Source: Treponema brennaborense (GTDB taxonomy: Bacteria > Spirochaetota > Spirochaetia > Treponematales > Treponemataceae). From it: 64,000 nt of DNA. The DNA is taken from assembly GCA_023666275.1 (NCBI GenBank), contig JAMPCJ010000002.1, positions 186,001 to 250,000 of the forward strand, in the 5' to 3' direction. The position numbers were made by a program, and so were the translations under genes. Of the stretch, positions 54,005 to 63,139 are shown piece after piece; the stretch's first letter is position 1; the number at the start of each line of letters is the position of its first letter. The notes beneath the pieces were generated by a model. That model saw only the letters and a list, made by a program, of their open reading frames with translations, had not been told where the DNA came from and made no database searches.

Positions 54005-54934
54005 TTATTCGCGCGGCAATGAAATTCCGGCGGCACAGACAGCTTCCGCAAATGACGAAACGACAGGCGCTCCGTCGGAAACATACCAGTCTGCGCATCC
54101 CGGCGGCGGATTTTCGTCCTGCGGCTGCCGGTGTTTTTCCAGGGCAGAAGCATGGAACAAAAGTTCCCGATTTTGTTCCAGCGCGAAATCCGCCGTTATC
54201 AAAGCACCGGATTTGGGCGGAGCTTCCGCAATAAGCGTCATCTGCGAAAGTCCGGAAATAATTCTGTTCCGCGCAGGGAAGCGCCATTTTTTAGGCGATT
54301 CTCCGGGCGCATATTCGCTTACGATGCAGCCGCCGGACTGAAGCAGTGCCGCGGCAAGTTTTTTATTTGCCGCCGGATAAATCCAATCGGCACCGCAGGC
54401 AAGCACTGCCGCCGTACTGCCGTGCGCTCCCGCGGACACAGCGGAAAGCGCGCCTTTATGTGCACAGGCATCAATTCCCATTGCCAGTCCGGAAACAACG
54501 GTATATGCATTTTCTGCCGCTTCTTTTGAAAATTCAAACGCCGCTTTCATGCTGTCAAGGCAAGGTTTCCGCGTACCGACAACGGCGCAGCAGTTTTTTT
54601 TCAAGACGCGCAAATCCCCGCGGCAAAACAGCGCAAACGGCGGATCGTGAATTTCGGCAAGCAGCGGCGGATATTCCTCGGAACCGAACGGAACAACGGA
54701 AATATCATAGGCACGAAGCAGCGAAGCATCCCGCAGCACCAACGCGTTAACGGCTTCTCTGCGCCACATCTTTGTTTTTAAGCTGCGGCCGATAATTACA
54801 GAAATGTCTTCTATAGAAAGTAACGCAAGGTCTGATATATTGTCAAGATTTTCCGCTAATATCATTTTTTCCCGGCAGGATAAGAATTCAAGACGGGAAA
54901 CAGCGATTGTCAAATCATTGGCGTTACTGCGCAT
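54005..54934 (-). CDS. dprA: DNA-processing protein DprA (Smf)
   Basis: 309 aa. Rossmann-like DprA core: FGSEEYPPLLAEIHDPPFALFCRGD, AVVGTRKPCLDSMKAAFEFS, VVSGLAMGIDACAHKGAL, FPARNRIISGLSQMTLIAEAPPKSGALITADFAL. Loads RecA on incoming ssDNA in competent bacteria; also found in non-competent ones. ATG 54934 overlaps the TPR lipoprotein by 11 bases, with GGAG four bases upstream. Confidence 0.9.
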   Translation of the reverse strand: MRSNANDLTIAVSRLEFLSCREKMILAENLDNISDLALLSIEDISVIIGRSLKTKMWRREAVNALVLRDASLLRAYDISVVPFGSEEYPPLLAEIHDPPFALFCRGDLRVLKKNCCAVVGTRKPCLDSMKAAFEFSKEAAENAYTVVSGLAMGIDACAHKGALSAVSAGAHGSTAAVLACGADWIYPAANKKLAAALLQSGGCIVSEYAPGESPKKWRFPARNRIISGLSQMTLIAEAPPKSGALITADFALEQNRELLFHASALEKHRQPQDENPPPGCADWYVSDGAPVVSSFAEAVCAAGISLPRE

Positions 54935-55664
54935 ACTGCTCCGCATACATGGCATCAAGCACCGTTTTTTTGTTTTTTTCCGCATCGCTTTTTTTCTCAG
55001 GCGCAGTGGTTGTCCGTATAATTGCATCGTACATATCGGCAGCGTTTTGAAAATCATGTTCCATAAAATATGCGCGCGCCAAAACGAACATAGCATCTGT
55101 GTGCTTTTTTTCGATTGAAAGCAGTTTTACAAGCGGCGGAATCGCTTTTGCGCCGTCCATAAAATCAAATGCGTACAATACGCCCAGACCGTAAAGCGCG
55201 CGCGCGTACCCCGGTTCCAATTCCAAAGCACGCAGGTATGCGGATTCGGACAGCTTCAAGTAATTCTGCTTTTTTGCATCGCTGCCGGAAGCAGTGTAAT
55301 CAAGTTCCGATTTTGCCATATAGCCTGCGCAAACGCCTATATAATAATACAAATTTTGATTTGCAGGATAATAACGAACAGCGTTTTGCAGCGAATCAAG
55401 CGCTTTGCCGTACATTTTATTATCGATATACCGAGTTGCCAAAATTTTATACCAAATTCCTATTTGATTTTCCGCTGCCATAATATCTTCGACACGGTTT
55501 TCATATTTTTTGATAGCCTCCGTCAGTTCCGCGGCGGACTGCGGCTGAGAAACATTCTCTTCCAGCGACTGAACGCGGCGTATATAATTAACATTCGGAC
55601 CGCAGCCGACAAATAATAATAGGCACGGAATCGGCAAAAATACCGCAAAACATTTTTTTTTCAT
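54924..55664 (-). CDS. TPR-repeat lipoprotein
   Basis: 246 aa. Signal peptide with lipobox LFVGC (Cys 20-21), then TPR-like repeats (ALDSLQNAVRYYPANQNLYYYIGVC, AYLRALELEPGYARALYGLGVLY, DAMFVLARAYFMEHDFQNAADMYDAI). ATG 55664 with AGGAGGAA upstream. Conserved genus-level lipoprotein of unknown task. Confidence 0.78.
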   Translation of the reverse strand: MKKKCFAVFLPIPCLLLFVGCGPNVNYIRRVQSLEENVSQPQSAAELTEAIKKYENRVEDIMAAENQIGIWYKILATRYIDNKMYGKALDSLQNAVRYYPANQNLYYYIGVCAGYMAKSELDYTASGSDAKKQNYLKLSESAYLRALELEPGYARALYGLGVLYAFDFMDGAKAIPPLVKLLSIEKKHTDAMFVLARAYFMEHDFQNAADMYDAIIRTTTAPEKKSDAEKNKKTVLDAMYAEQYAQ

Positions 55665-55846
55665 ACTTTCCTCCGCAAAAAAAAACATGCCGTTCCGGCA
55701 GCATCAATCAAACAATACTAACATGCTTTGATTGCCGCATGCAACTATAAAAAATACAGGAAAACAATCGAATAACAAGAATCGCTTTTCATTGAAATTA
55801 TTTTTTGAAAATACCGCGCTGCTTTGCAAAATGCAAATTCCCTGCG

Positions 55847-56734
55847 TTAATCGGGAAAATAATCGTCATGATATTTTTGCAGCGCTTTGCTGTCGATATG
55901 CGTATATATTTGCGTGGTTGAAAGATCCGAATGTCCGAGCAGTTCCTGAACGGAACGCAAATCAGCGCCGCCCGCGAGAAGATGCGTGGCGAAAGAATGG
56001 CGCAATGTGTGAACTTTCGCTTCGATTCCGGCAAGCGCCTCGATTTCTTTGAAACGCTTCCAAATGCCTTTTCTCGAAAGCGGATTCCCCCGAAAGTTGA
56101 CAAAGACTGTTCCGACGCCGCCGCGGACAAGCTTCGGGCGTTCGTCGGAAATCCATACAGTCAGCCAGTGCGCAGCTTTCCCGCCGAACGGGACAAGCCG
56201 TTCTTTTCCGCCTTTTCCCTGAACCCATAAAATTTTTTCCTGCATATGCACGTTTTGAAGCAGCAAAGACGCGGCTTCGCTGATACGCAAGCCGCATGAA
56301 TATATCAGTTCAAACAGCGCCCTGTCGCGAACGCCGAGCGGATCGGAAACATCGATTACGGCAAGAAGCGCATCTATCTGCTCCAGGGAAAGAACGCGCG
56401 GAAGGGAACGTTTTGCACGCGGCCGTTCCAAAAGCATCGCAATATTTTCTTTCCAGATATTGCGGCGCACAAGAAAAGCTCCGAAAGAACGCAATGCCGA
56501 AATATCTTTCGCAATTGTACGTTCATCCGTTCCACATGTTTTTCTGCGGACGAGAAAATATATCAGATCCTGAACCGTTAAATTTTCATAAGCTTTTTCG
56601 TTTTCGGCACACCAGCCGAGCATAGCATCGATAACAGCCGAATAAGTTTCCGCGGTGAGAGCCGCGCGGCGTTCTACGGATATTAAATCATCATAATATT
56701 GTGCAAGAATGCCGCGATTATTTTTTTGTCCCAT
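55847..56734 (-). CDS. xerD: Tyrosine recombinase (XerD-type)
   Basis: 295 aa. Catalytic residues in SCGLRISEAASLL, VHTLRHSFATHLL, LLGHSDLSTTQIYTHID. LIYFLVRRKTCGTDERTIAKDISALRSF is the N-terminal core-binding part. With the recombinase at 50793 it likely resolves chromosome dimers at a dif site (not in this window). Starts 35 bases after ftsZ with no strong Shine-Dalgarno sequence. Confidence 0.82.
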   Translation of the reverse strand: MGQKNNRGILAQYYDDLISVERRAALTAETYSAVIDAMLGWCAENEKAYENLTVQDLIYFLVRRKTCGTDERTIAKDISALRSFGAFLVRRNIWKENIAMLLERPRAKRSLPRVLSLEQIDALLAVIDVSDPLGVRDRALFELIYSCGLRISEAASLLLQNVHMQEKILWVQGKGGKERLVPFGGKAAHWLTVWISDERPKLVRGGVGTVFVNFRGNPLSRKGIWKRFKEIEALAGIEAKVHTLRHSFATHLLAGGADLRSVQELLGHSDLSTTQIYTHIDSKALQKYHDDYFPD

Positions 56735-56769
56735 AAAACCGAAACAGCCGCCGAATTATTCAAGCCGCA

Positions 56770-58011
56770 CTATTGTTTATCGCTGTCCGCGCCGCCTGTT
56801 GTGTATTCGGAAGCAAGATATATCTTTTTTTGCCGCAGTACGGCGGGAATCTCAAGATTTTCCTGATTCCGCGTTGTCAAATGCATCGGAAGATGCGAAT
56901 CGCCGCGGGTTTTCGCAGCAGGTTTTGCGGAAATTTTGCTGTTAAAACTATCAATTGAAACGAAGTCGCCGTTTTCTTCATCAAACCGAGCGGATGCAGC
57001 TTCGCGCGCAGCGGAATGTCCGCTTAACTGCGTTTTTTCGACCCGCTTGTTTTTGAAACCGGTGGCAATTACCGTTACTTTCATCTCATCCTGAAAAGAT
57101 TCGTCAATAGTGACGCCGTAAATAATATGCGCGTCGGGATCCGCTTTTGCAATGATGATATTCATAATTTCGCTGGTTTCTCCCAACGAATAATCTTTGC
57201 CGCCGGCAATATTGACAAGAATATTTTTCGCGCCGTCAATATCGGAATCTTCCAAAAACGGATTGTCAATGGCGCCCTGCGCGGCATCAACCGCACGTTT
57301 TTCGCCGCGGCCGATACCCACACCGAGGATAGCGTCTCCCGCGCCCTGCATTGTTGTTTTTACGTCGGCAAAGTCGATATTGATATCGCCGTGCTTTGTA
57401 ACAAGGTCGGAAATTCCCTGCACGCCATGCCGCAAAACATCGTCCGCTTTGAGAAAGGCTTCGCGGATAGGAAGTTTTTTATCCACTTCTTTCAAAAGGT
57501 GCTGATTCGGAATTACGATCAGCGTGTCAACCGCAGTACGAAGTTTTTCAATTCCGGCTTCCGCAAGTTTCATCTTGGTTCTGCCTTCAAAATCAAACGG
57601 CGTTGTTACTACGCCGACTGTCAGTGCGCCTTGTTCCTTGGCGATTCTTGCGATAACAGGAGCTGCGCCGGTGCCGGTACCTCCGCCCATTCCCGCAGTC
57701 ACAAACACCATATCTGCGCCTTTCAGAACGTTAGCAATGGCTTCCTTGTCTTCTTCCGCAGCCCGCTCGCCTACTTCAGGTTTCCCGCCGGCACCGAGAC
57801 CGCCGGTAAGTTTCGATCCGATTCCTATTTTTTCCGGCGCATCGGAAAAATTCAAAGCCTGCAAATCCGTGTTTGCAACAACGAATTCGACATTTTCCAG
57901 ATGACTGGAAATCATCCGATTCACTGCATTTGATCCAGCGCCGCCCGCACCGATAACTTTTATCACAGTTGGGCAGAGTGCCTTTTCACCGACAACAGAA
58001 ATGTCTATCAT
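56770..58011 (-). CDS. ftsZ: Cell division protein FtsZ
   Basis: 413 aa. GTP-binding signature [19 protein letters not shown]-terminal [18 protein letters not shown]7 loop NIDFADVKT. The C-terminal peptide that usually reads DIPAFLR is here EIPAVLR followed by 19 further residues, an extended tail. GGAGGG before ATG 58011. Forms the Z-ring. Confidence 0.97.
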   Translation of the reverse strand: MIDISVVGEKALCPTVIKVIGAGGAGSNAVNRMISSHLENVEFVVANTDLQALNFSDAPEKIGIGSKLTGGLGAGGKPEVGERAAEEDKEAIANVLKGADMVFVTAGMGGGTGTGAAPVIARIAKEQGALTVGVVTTPFDFEGRTKMKLAEAGIEKLRTAVDTLIVIPNQHLLKEVDKKLPIREAFLKADDVLRHGVQGISDLVTKHGDINIDFADVKTTMQGAGDAILGVGIGRGEKRAVDAAQGAIDNPFLEDSDIDGAKNILVNIAGGKDYSLGETSEIMNIIIAKADPDAHIIYGVTIDESFQDEMKVTVIATGFKNKRVEKTQLSGHSAAREAASARFDEENGDFVSIDSFNSKISAKPAAKTRGDSHLPMHLTTRNQENLEIPAVLRQKKIYLASEYTTGGADSDKQ

Positions 58012-58141
58012 TTTTCCCTCCCACTATGGAAAATAAACAATCTATCCGTTTTTCGGCTGATTTCAGCGCGGCAGAACAATTTTTCTGCCGGCAATGAAAT
58101 TCTCAAGCATAAATGATGCCTGCCGTGCCGAGAAACGCTTA

Positions 58142-59377
58142 TCAAAAAAATTCGCGGAGAAAATCGCCTATTTTTTTCGCGAAGCCTTCTTTCTTTTCGG
58201 AATTCCCCTTATCGGAATTCAAGCCGGGCGCATTCCCGATCACCAAACCCGCAACTGTCGCGTATTCGGGCATACGGTATTGGGGATCGATTTTGCCTAA
58301 ATTGACCGGCAGACCGATCCGCACCGAATCCCTGCCGAAAACATTTGCCGCAAGTTTTGTTACGCCGGGAAGCGCCGCGCCGCCGCCGGTAATAACCACA
58401 TTCCCGAAAAGCTGCGTCAAACTTATTTCCTGCACGATTTTATCGCGCGTCATGGCAAAGATTTCCTCCATGCGCGGCTGGATAATTTCACACAAGTCGC
58501 TGCGCGAAATAGATTCCGGCGGCCGTCCGCCGACACCGGGAATAATAACTTCCTCATTGGAATCTTCAACAAGTTCCGCCCAGCAGGCACCCGAACTTAT
58601 TTTTATTTTTTCCGCAGTATCCGCGGAAATTCCGCGGACAATCGAAATATCTTTTGTTACATTTATTCCGCCGAGCGGTACCGATCCGGTAAAAATCGGC
58701 GCACCGTTTTGCAGGACAAGAATATCCGTCGAACCGCCGCCGAGATCTATCAAAATCGAACCTAATTCTTTTTCTTCTTCCGTCATAACAGCATGCGTGG
58801 CGGCAAGTGTTTTTGCCGTAATTTTCGAACAGCGATACCCTGCGATTTCCACGCACTTTTCAAAATTTCGAAGCAGCGTTTCCGACGCGGTAATGATATG
58901 AACATTAACTTCAAGCCGGCTGCCCATTGTATCAAGCAAATCATCTTTGTGGACAAGCTGGTCGTCGACTTTATACATCTGCGGAATTATGGCGAGAATT
59001 TCCCTTCCCATCGGAAAATTGATGGCGGCAGCAACCTCGATGGCACGGGAAATATCGTTTTGCTTTACGACTTTGTTGACGCCGGCTGTACTGGAAATAG
59101 ACGCAACTCCGACGGAATTGCGCCCGCCTATTTGAGAACCGCCGACACCCAAAAAGCAGGAAACAACCGCATGTCCCGCAATCATTTCCGCAGCTTCGAT
59201 CGCTTTATTTACTGCGCTGATTGTGGCTTGAATATTGACAACAGCTCCGTTCCGAATGCCGGTGGAAGGATATTTTCCTATTCCGGTAATTTCCACCGTA
59301 TTGTTTTCGGCTATTTCTCCTATCGCCGCCCTAACGAAACTCGTACCGATATCCAGCCCAACAATTATATCACTCAA
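58142..59377 (-). CDS. ftsA: Cell division protein FtsA
   Basis: 411 aa. Actin-like ATPase: VGLDIGTSFVRAAIGEI, SILIDLGGGSTDILVLQNG, NVVITGGGAALPGVTKLA; C-terminal amphipathic helix (GFAKKIGDFLREFF) that tethers FtsZ to the membrane. The 130 bases to ftsZ contain only the ftsZ ribosome-binding site and no visible promoter. Confidence 0.96.
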   Translation of the reverse strand: MSDIIVGLDIGTSFVRAAIGEIAENNTVEITGIGKYPSTGIRNGAVVNIQATISAVNKAIEAAEMIAGHAVVSCFLGVGGSQIGGRNSVGVASISSTAGVNKVVKQNDISRAIEVAAAINFPMGREILAIIPQMYKVDDQLVHKDDLLDTMGSRLEVNVHIITASETLLRNFEKCVEIAGYRCSKITAKTLAATHAVMTEEEKELGSILIDLGGGSTDILVLQNGAPIFTGSVPLGGINVTKDISIVRGISADTAEKIKISSGACWAELVEDSNEEVIIPGVGGRPPESISRSDLCEIIQPRMEEIFAMTRDKIVQEISLTQLFGNVVITGGGAALPGVTKLAANVFGRDSVRIGLPVNLGKIDPQYRMPEYATVAGLVIGNAPGLNSDKGNSEKKEGFAKKIGDFLREFF

Positions 59378-59395
59378 CGCTGCTCCTCCATCATT

Positions 59396-60205
59396 TCATT
59401 GCGGCTGTGTTTTGTAAGACACAGAGCCGTAACGCAAATCCACTTCCGTTACATGCAAATCCATAGAATTAATCGCATCAATAACGATCATCATATACTT
59501 TAATGACTCTTCATTCAATGTCTTGTCGGTGTATATTTTTATATGAGAATGCGTGGGATATAAAATAAGTTCGTAATTGCCATAATTTTTCGGCAGAATT
59601 TTTATTTCGGAAATTACGGAAAAATATTCGGGGCAGTTTTTTTCGATAATTTCGATTTGCTCCATGAGTTTTCGGTCTCTTTGCAGCAGCCGCATTCCTT
59701 CTTCAGGTTCGGAAAAAGACAAGCCGGACACAAGCGGCACGCTTTTTTCGGGGATGCCTTTATTGACCGCAAACACGACGCCGCTGCGGTCGATTTGCAC
59801 CGGCACGGTTTTTCCGCGAACTGTGGCAAGGCTCATTGCTACCGGAGTCCGCTCGGTAACAGAAAACAAAATTTGATCCGGAAATTTTTTCTCCGCGGAA
59901 ATATCCGCAATCGCAGCACTGGACATCAAAAGCGAAGTCGCTCTCACGGTATCAAAGCGAATCCAGGACTGACCGGCCAGCGGACTCAAACGGTAATACA
60001 ACTGTTCGGCGGTAACATCGGAAACGCCGGAAAAACTGACTCGCGCAGGCGAAAAGCACGGCATGACAGCGAAATACAGCAATGCTTCCGCACCGAGCAC
60101 AACCGAAAGCAGTATGACAAGAACTTTTAATACGCGCAGCCGAATGTCGGCGTGTGTTTCCTTTTTTTTCGGTGCAAGTGAATGAACAATAAATCCGTCA
60201 CTCAT
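59396..60205 (-). CDS. ftsQ: Cell division protein FtsQ/DivIB
   Basis: 269 aa. Cytoplasmic N-terminus, one helix (VLVILLSVVLGAEALLYFAV), then a POTRA domain (ARVSFSGVSDVTAEQLYYRL) and the FtsQ domain (PDQILFSVTERTPVAMSLATV). Overlaps ftsW by 8 bases. Confidence 0.9.
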   Translation of the reverse strand: MSDGFIVHSLAPKKKETHADIRLRVLKVLVILLSVVLGAEALLYFAVMPCFSPARVSFSGVSDVTAEQLYYRLSPLAGQSWIRFDTVRATSLLMSSAAIADISAEKKFPDQILFSVTERTPVAMSLATVRGKTVPVQIDRSGVVFAVNKGIPEKSVPLVSGLSFSEPEEGMRLLQRDRKLMEQIEIIEKNCPEYFSVISEIKILPKNYGNYELILYPTHSHIKIYTDKTLNEESLKYMMIVIDAINSMDLHVTEVDLRYGSVSYKTQPQ

Positions 60206-61343
60206 AATAATTCCTCATTGCGCCGTTGTTCCGCGACACATTTATAAGATATCCGCACATACACATTGTAACCAAAAGCGATGAGCCGCCGGCTGAAAAA
60301 AACGGCAGCGGCAGTCCTGTGGAAGGAACCGCGCCGCATACGACGGCGCAATTTATCATCATTTGAAGCGCTATGGCTGAAATCATACCGAATGCGGAAA
60401 AACTTTTGAAGTTATCGCAGCAATTCAAAGCAATGCAATATCCGCGGAAAACAAAATATCCGACCAATAAAAAAAACAGGATGACGCCCAAAAATCCCAT
60501 CGCTTCCGTCCAGCCGGCAAATATAAAATCAGCCTGAACTTCCGGTATTCCCGCAACGCGGCGCAGGCCTCCGCCGATTCCCTGTCCCCAAAATCCGCCG
60601 GAAGCAATCGCCCGCCGCGCAGCATTCATCTGATAATTTATGCCGTGCAGATCAAATGACGGCTTCAGAAACGCAATCAAACGATTTATCCGATAAGCTT
60701 TTGTGAAAATAAAAAGCACTGCGACCGGCATAACAAACAGAAAAAACACAAGAAACCAATACAGCGGAACGCCGGCAATAAAAAACATCAACGCGCCGAT
60801 AAGCATAATAAAAAACGCGGTTGAAAAATCATTCTGCATGAAGACAACCAGCACAAATACACACAAACCTATCGCGGCAGGGAAAATCGGGATTTTCGCT
60901 GTATCGGGATTATCTTGTTTTTTTGCAAAAAGATTAGCCAGAAACAAAATAACGGCAAATTTTGCGATTTCCGAAGGCTGCAGTTTCATAAAAGGCAGCT
61001 TAATCCAACGGCGGGCACCGTTCACTTCTTCCCCGATGCCCGGCACAAAAGTCAAAAGACACAACAGCAATGAACCGATTACAATAAACGGAAGCATTTT
61101 TCTCAGCGCAGCAAGATTGACGCAGGAAAACAGCAGAAAACATCCGAGTCCGAGAATACAAAATACGAGCTGCCGCTTAATGAAATAAAGCGGATCTCCG
61201 AACACACGATTTCCCGACGATAAAGAACTTGCGTACAATGTTACCAATCCGAGTCCCAAAAGCAATATAATAGAAATTATAAAACCGGAATCGGCTTTTT
61301 CGCTTTCAATCGGCCGTTCCGCAACAAGAGATATTCTATTCAT
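60198..61343 (-). CDS. ftsW: Lipid II flippase/polymerase FtsW
   Basis: 381 aa. SEDS family with about ten transmembrane helices; EEVNGARRWIKLPFMKLQPSE and STGLPLPFFSAGGSSLL are the typical motifs. Makes septal peptidoglycan with a class B PBP. No ftsI precedes it in this block. Confidence 0.93.
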   Translation of the reverse strand: MNRISLVAERPIESEKADSGFIISIILLLGLGLVTLYASSLSSGNRVFGDPLYFIKRQLVFCILGLGCFLLFSCVNLAALRKMLPFIVIGSLLLCLLTFVPGIGEEVNGARRWIKLPFMKLQPSEIAKFAVILFLANLFAKKQDNPDTAKIPIFPAAIGLCVFVLVVFMQNDFSTAFFIMLIGALMFFIAGVPLYWFLVFFLFVMPVAVLFIFTKAYRINRLIAFLKPSFDLHGINYQMNAARRAIASGGFWGQGIGGGLRRVAGIPEVQADFIFAGWTEAMGFLGVILFFLLVGYFVFRGYCIALNCCDNFKSFSAFGMISAIALQMMINCAVVCGAVPSTGLPLPFFSAGGSSLLVTMCMCGYLINVSRNNGAMRNYYE

Positions 61344-62829
61344 AGGTATTTCTGCTCTCCGTTTTCACAATGCGGTCATTTCCCTGCACAAAACCGCCGG
61401 AAGTCATTGCGTCCAAACTCGCCGCGATGCGTTCCAAATGCATGCCTCTGGAACCTTTAAACAGCACAATATCGCCCTGCCGCATCCAAGCAAAAAGCCG
61501 CGCCGCAGCATCTTTGACATTGCTGTCTGATTTATACGCCCATATTTCCGGCAAAGAAGCATCCGCACCGGCAGCCGCGGCGCCCGCAGCATCCGCAGCG
61601 GCTTGCATTTCGTCGCCCCAAAATACCGCTAATGCGCAATCGGTTTTACAAACATGTTCTCCGATCTTTTTGTGTTCTTCCGCGGATTTGCTGCCTAATT
61701 CAAGCATATCGCCCAATACAAGAATTTTTCTGCCCGTTTTCCAGGAAAGCTCATTGATAAAAGAAACAGCAGCTTTCATGGAATCCGGATTTGCATTATA
61801 GCAGTCGCGAATCACGGTGAAGCTTCCGCGCTGTATTTCCATGCGGTCGGGAACGGCACGCATGGATTCAAGCCCTGCCTTTATTTGTCCCGCGCTTAAT
61901 CCCATTGTTTTGGCAAGCGCCGCAACCGCGGACATATTTTCGGCATTATATTTTCCGCACAACGGAAACATAATTTCAAGCCCGTCCAAAACAAAGCGTG
62001 TCCCGGAAAGTCCGCAGTCGCAAACATTTCCCGCGCCGAGCGTTGCTTCTGTGCCGTAGCGGATAATCGTTCCGGCAGTGTCCTCCGCGAGAAAATCGGC
62101 AAATTCATCGTTTGCCGGAATAAAACCGGTACATTTTTCCGAAAAATACATGAAAATATGTTTTTTTTCTTCAGCGATCGCCTCTTTTGAGCCGAGAATT
62201 CCGATATGGGCGGTACCGATGTTTGTGATTATCACATAATCGGGAATAAGCACCGACGCAAGTTCCGCTATTTCTCCGGAACGATTCATTCCCATTTCAA
62301 AAATGCCGACTTGATGCTTTTCGCGGATTTTAAAAACGGAAAGCGGCAGTCCGGTTTCCGAATTCAAATTGCCTTCATTTGCCAAAACTTCGTATTTCTG
62401 CGACAATACGGCAGCCGCAATCTCTTTTGTCGTTGTCTTTCCGCTGGAACCGGTGATGCCGATCTTTATCAATGACGGAAATTTCTTTACGTATGCTTTT
62501 GCCGCACGCTGCAGCGCCGAAAGCGTATTGTCCACAATGATAATGCAGCACGATTCCCGCTCAAGCTCATCGCAATGCCGCGATGCATATTGTTCTGCGG
62601 CAAAAACAACAGACGCTCCTTTTTTTACTGCATCAGGGATAAACGCATGCCCGTCCTGATGCGTTCCGATCAGAGGCACAAAAAGGCTTCCTTTTACGAC
62701 ATTGCGGCTGTCCGTTGCGACCGACGTAAACGCAGGCATTTTTTTTTCGGCAGTATTTTTCCCGCAAAGAATCTTTCCGGCAACTGCGGCAAGGAGCTCT
62801 TGTTCTGTCAGCAATGATTCAAGCGGCAT
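61336..62829 (-). CDS. murF: UDP-MurNAc-tripeptide-D-Ala-D-Ala ligase MurF
   Basis: 497 aa. Mur ligase ATP site GITGSSGKTTTKEI, EMGMNRSGEIAEL, and C-terminal ligase domain (DCYNANPDSMKAAVSFI, ILVLGDMLELG). Adds D-Ala-D-Ala to the peptidoglycan precursor. Overlaps ftsW by eight bases. Confidence 0.96.
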   Translation of the reverse strand: MPLESLLTEQELLAAVAGKILCGKNTAEKKMPAFTSVATDSRNVVKGSLFVPLIGTHQDGHAFIPDAVKKGASVVFAAEQYASRHCDELERESCCIIIVDNTLSALQRAAKAYVKKFPSLIKIGITGSSGKTTTKEIAAAVLSQKYEVLANEGNLNSETGLPLSVFKIREKHQVGIFEMGMNRSGEIAELASVLIPDYVIITNIGTAHIGILGSKEAIAEEKKHIFMYFSEKCTGFIPANDEFADFLAEDTAGTIIRYGTEATLGAGNVCDCGLSGTRFVLDGLEIMFPLCGKYNAENMSAVAALAKTMGLSAGQIKAGLESMRAVPDRMEIQRGSFTVIRDCYNANPDSMKAAVSFINELSWKTGRKILVLGDMLELGSKSAEEHKKIGEHVCKTDCALAVFWGDEMQAAADAAGAAAAGADASLPEIWAYKSDSNVKDAAARLFAWMRQGDIVLFKGSRGMHLERIAASLDAMTSGGFVQGNDRIVKTESRNTYE

Positions 62830-62838
62830 ATTTTTGCT

Positions 62839-63135
62839 TCACCTTTTTATTTCCACGCGGACTATTTCATCGCTGTCCGCCGGACGCATGCCGAATTTTT
62901 CGACAACAATTTTTTCAATTCTTTCCGAACTGCCCAAAAGACTTATTTCCGATATCAATTGCTTGTTGTTTTCTATGAGTTCCTGCTGCTTTTTTTCCAT
63001 TTGGCGCAACTCGCTTTCACGCGAAACATACCGCCATGATTGAATTCCCTGAACGGCGAGCAGCAGCGGAATACCGGCCGCAACCGCAGCTAATTTTATT
63101 TTGTAACCGAAAGCCTGTTTTTTCAATTTTGCCAC
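62839..63135 (-). CDS. ftsL: FtsL-like division protein
   Basis: About 98 aa. One transmembrane helix (LAAVAAGIPLLLAVQGI) followed by a leucine-heptad coiled coil (LRQMEKKQQELIENNKQLISEISLLG) and a short C-terminus (FGMRPADSDEIVRVEI). Typical FtsL shape, in the usual place between rsmH and the mur/ftsW genes. GTG 63135 or, better supported by its ribosome-binding site (AGAGGTGG), TTG 63126; the choice shifts only three residues. Confidence 0.8.
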   Translation of the reverse strand: MAKLKKQAFGYKIKLAAVAAGIPLLLAVQGIQSWRYVSRESELRQMEKKQQELIENNKQLISEISLLGSSERIEKIVVEKFGMRPADSDEIVRVEIKR

Positions 63136-63139
63136 CTCT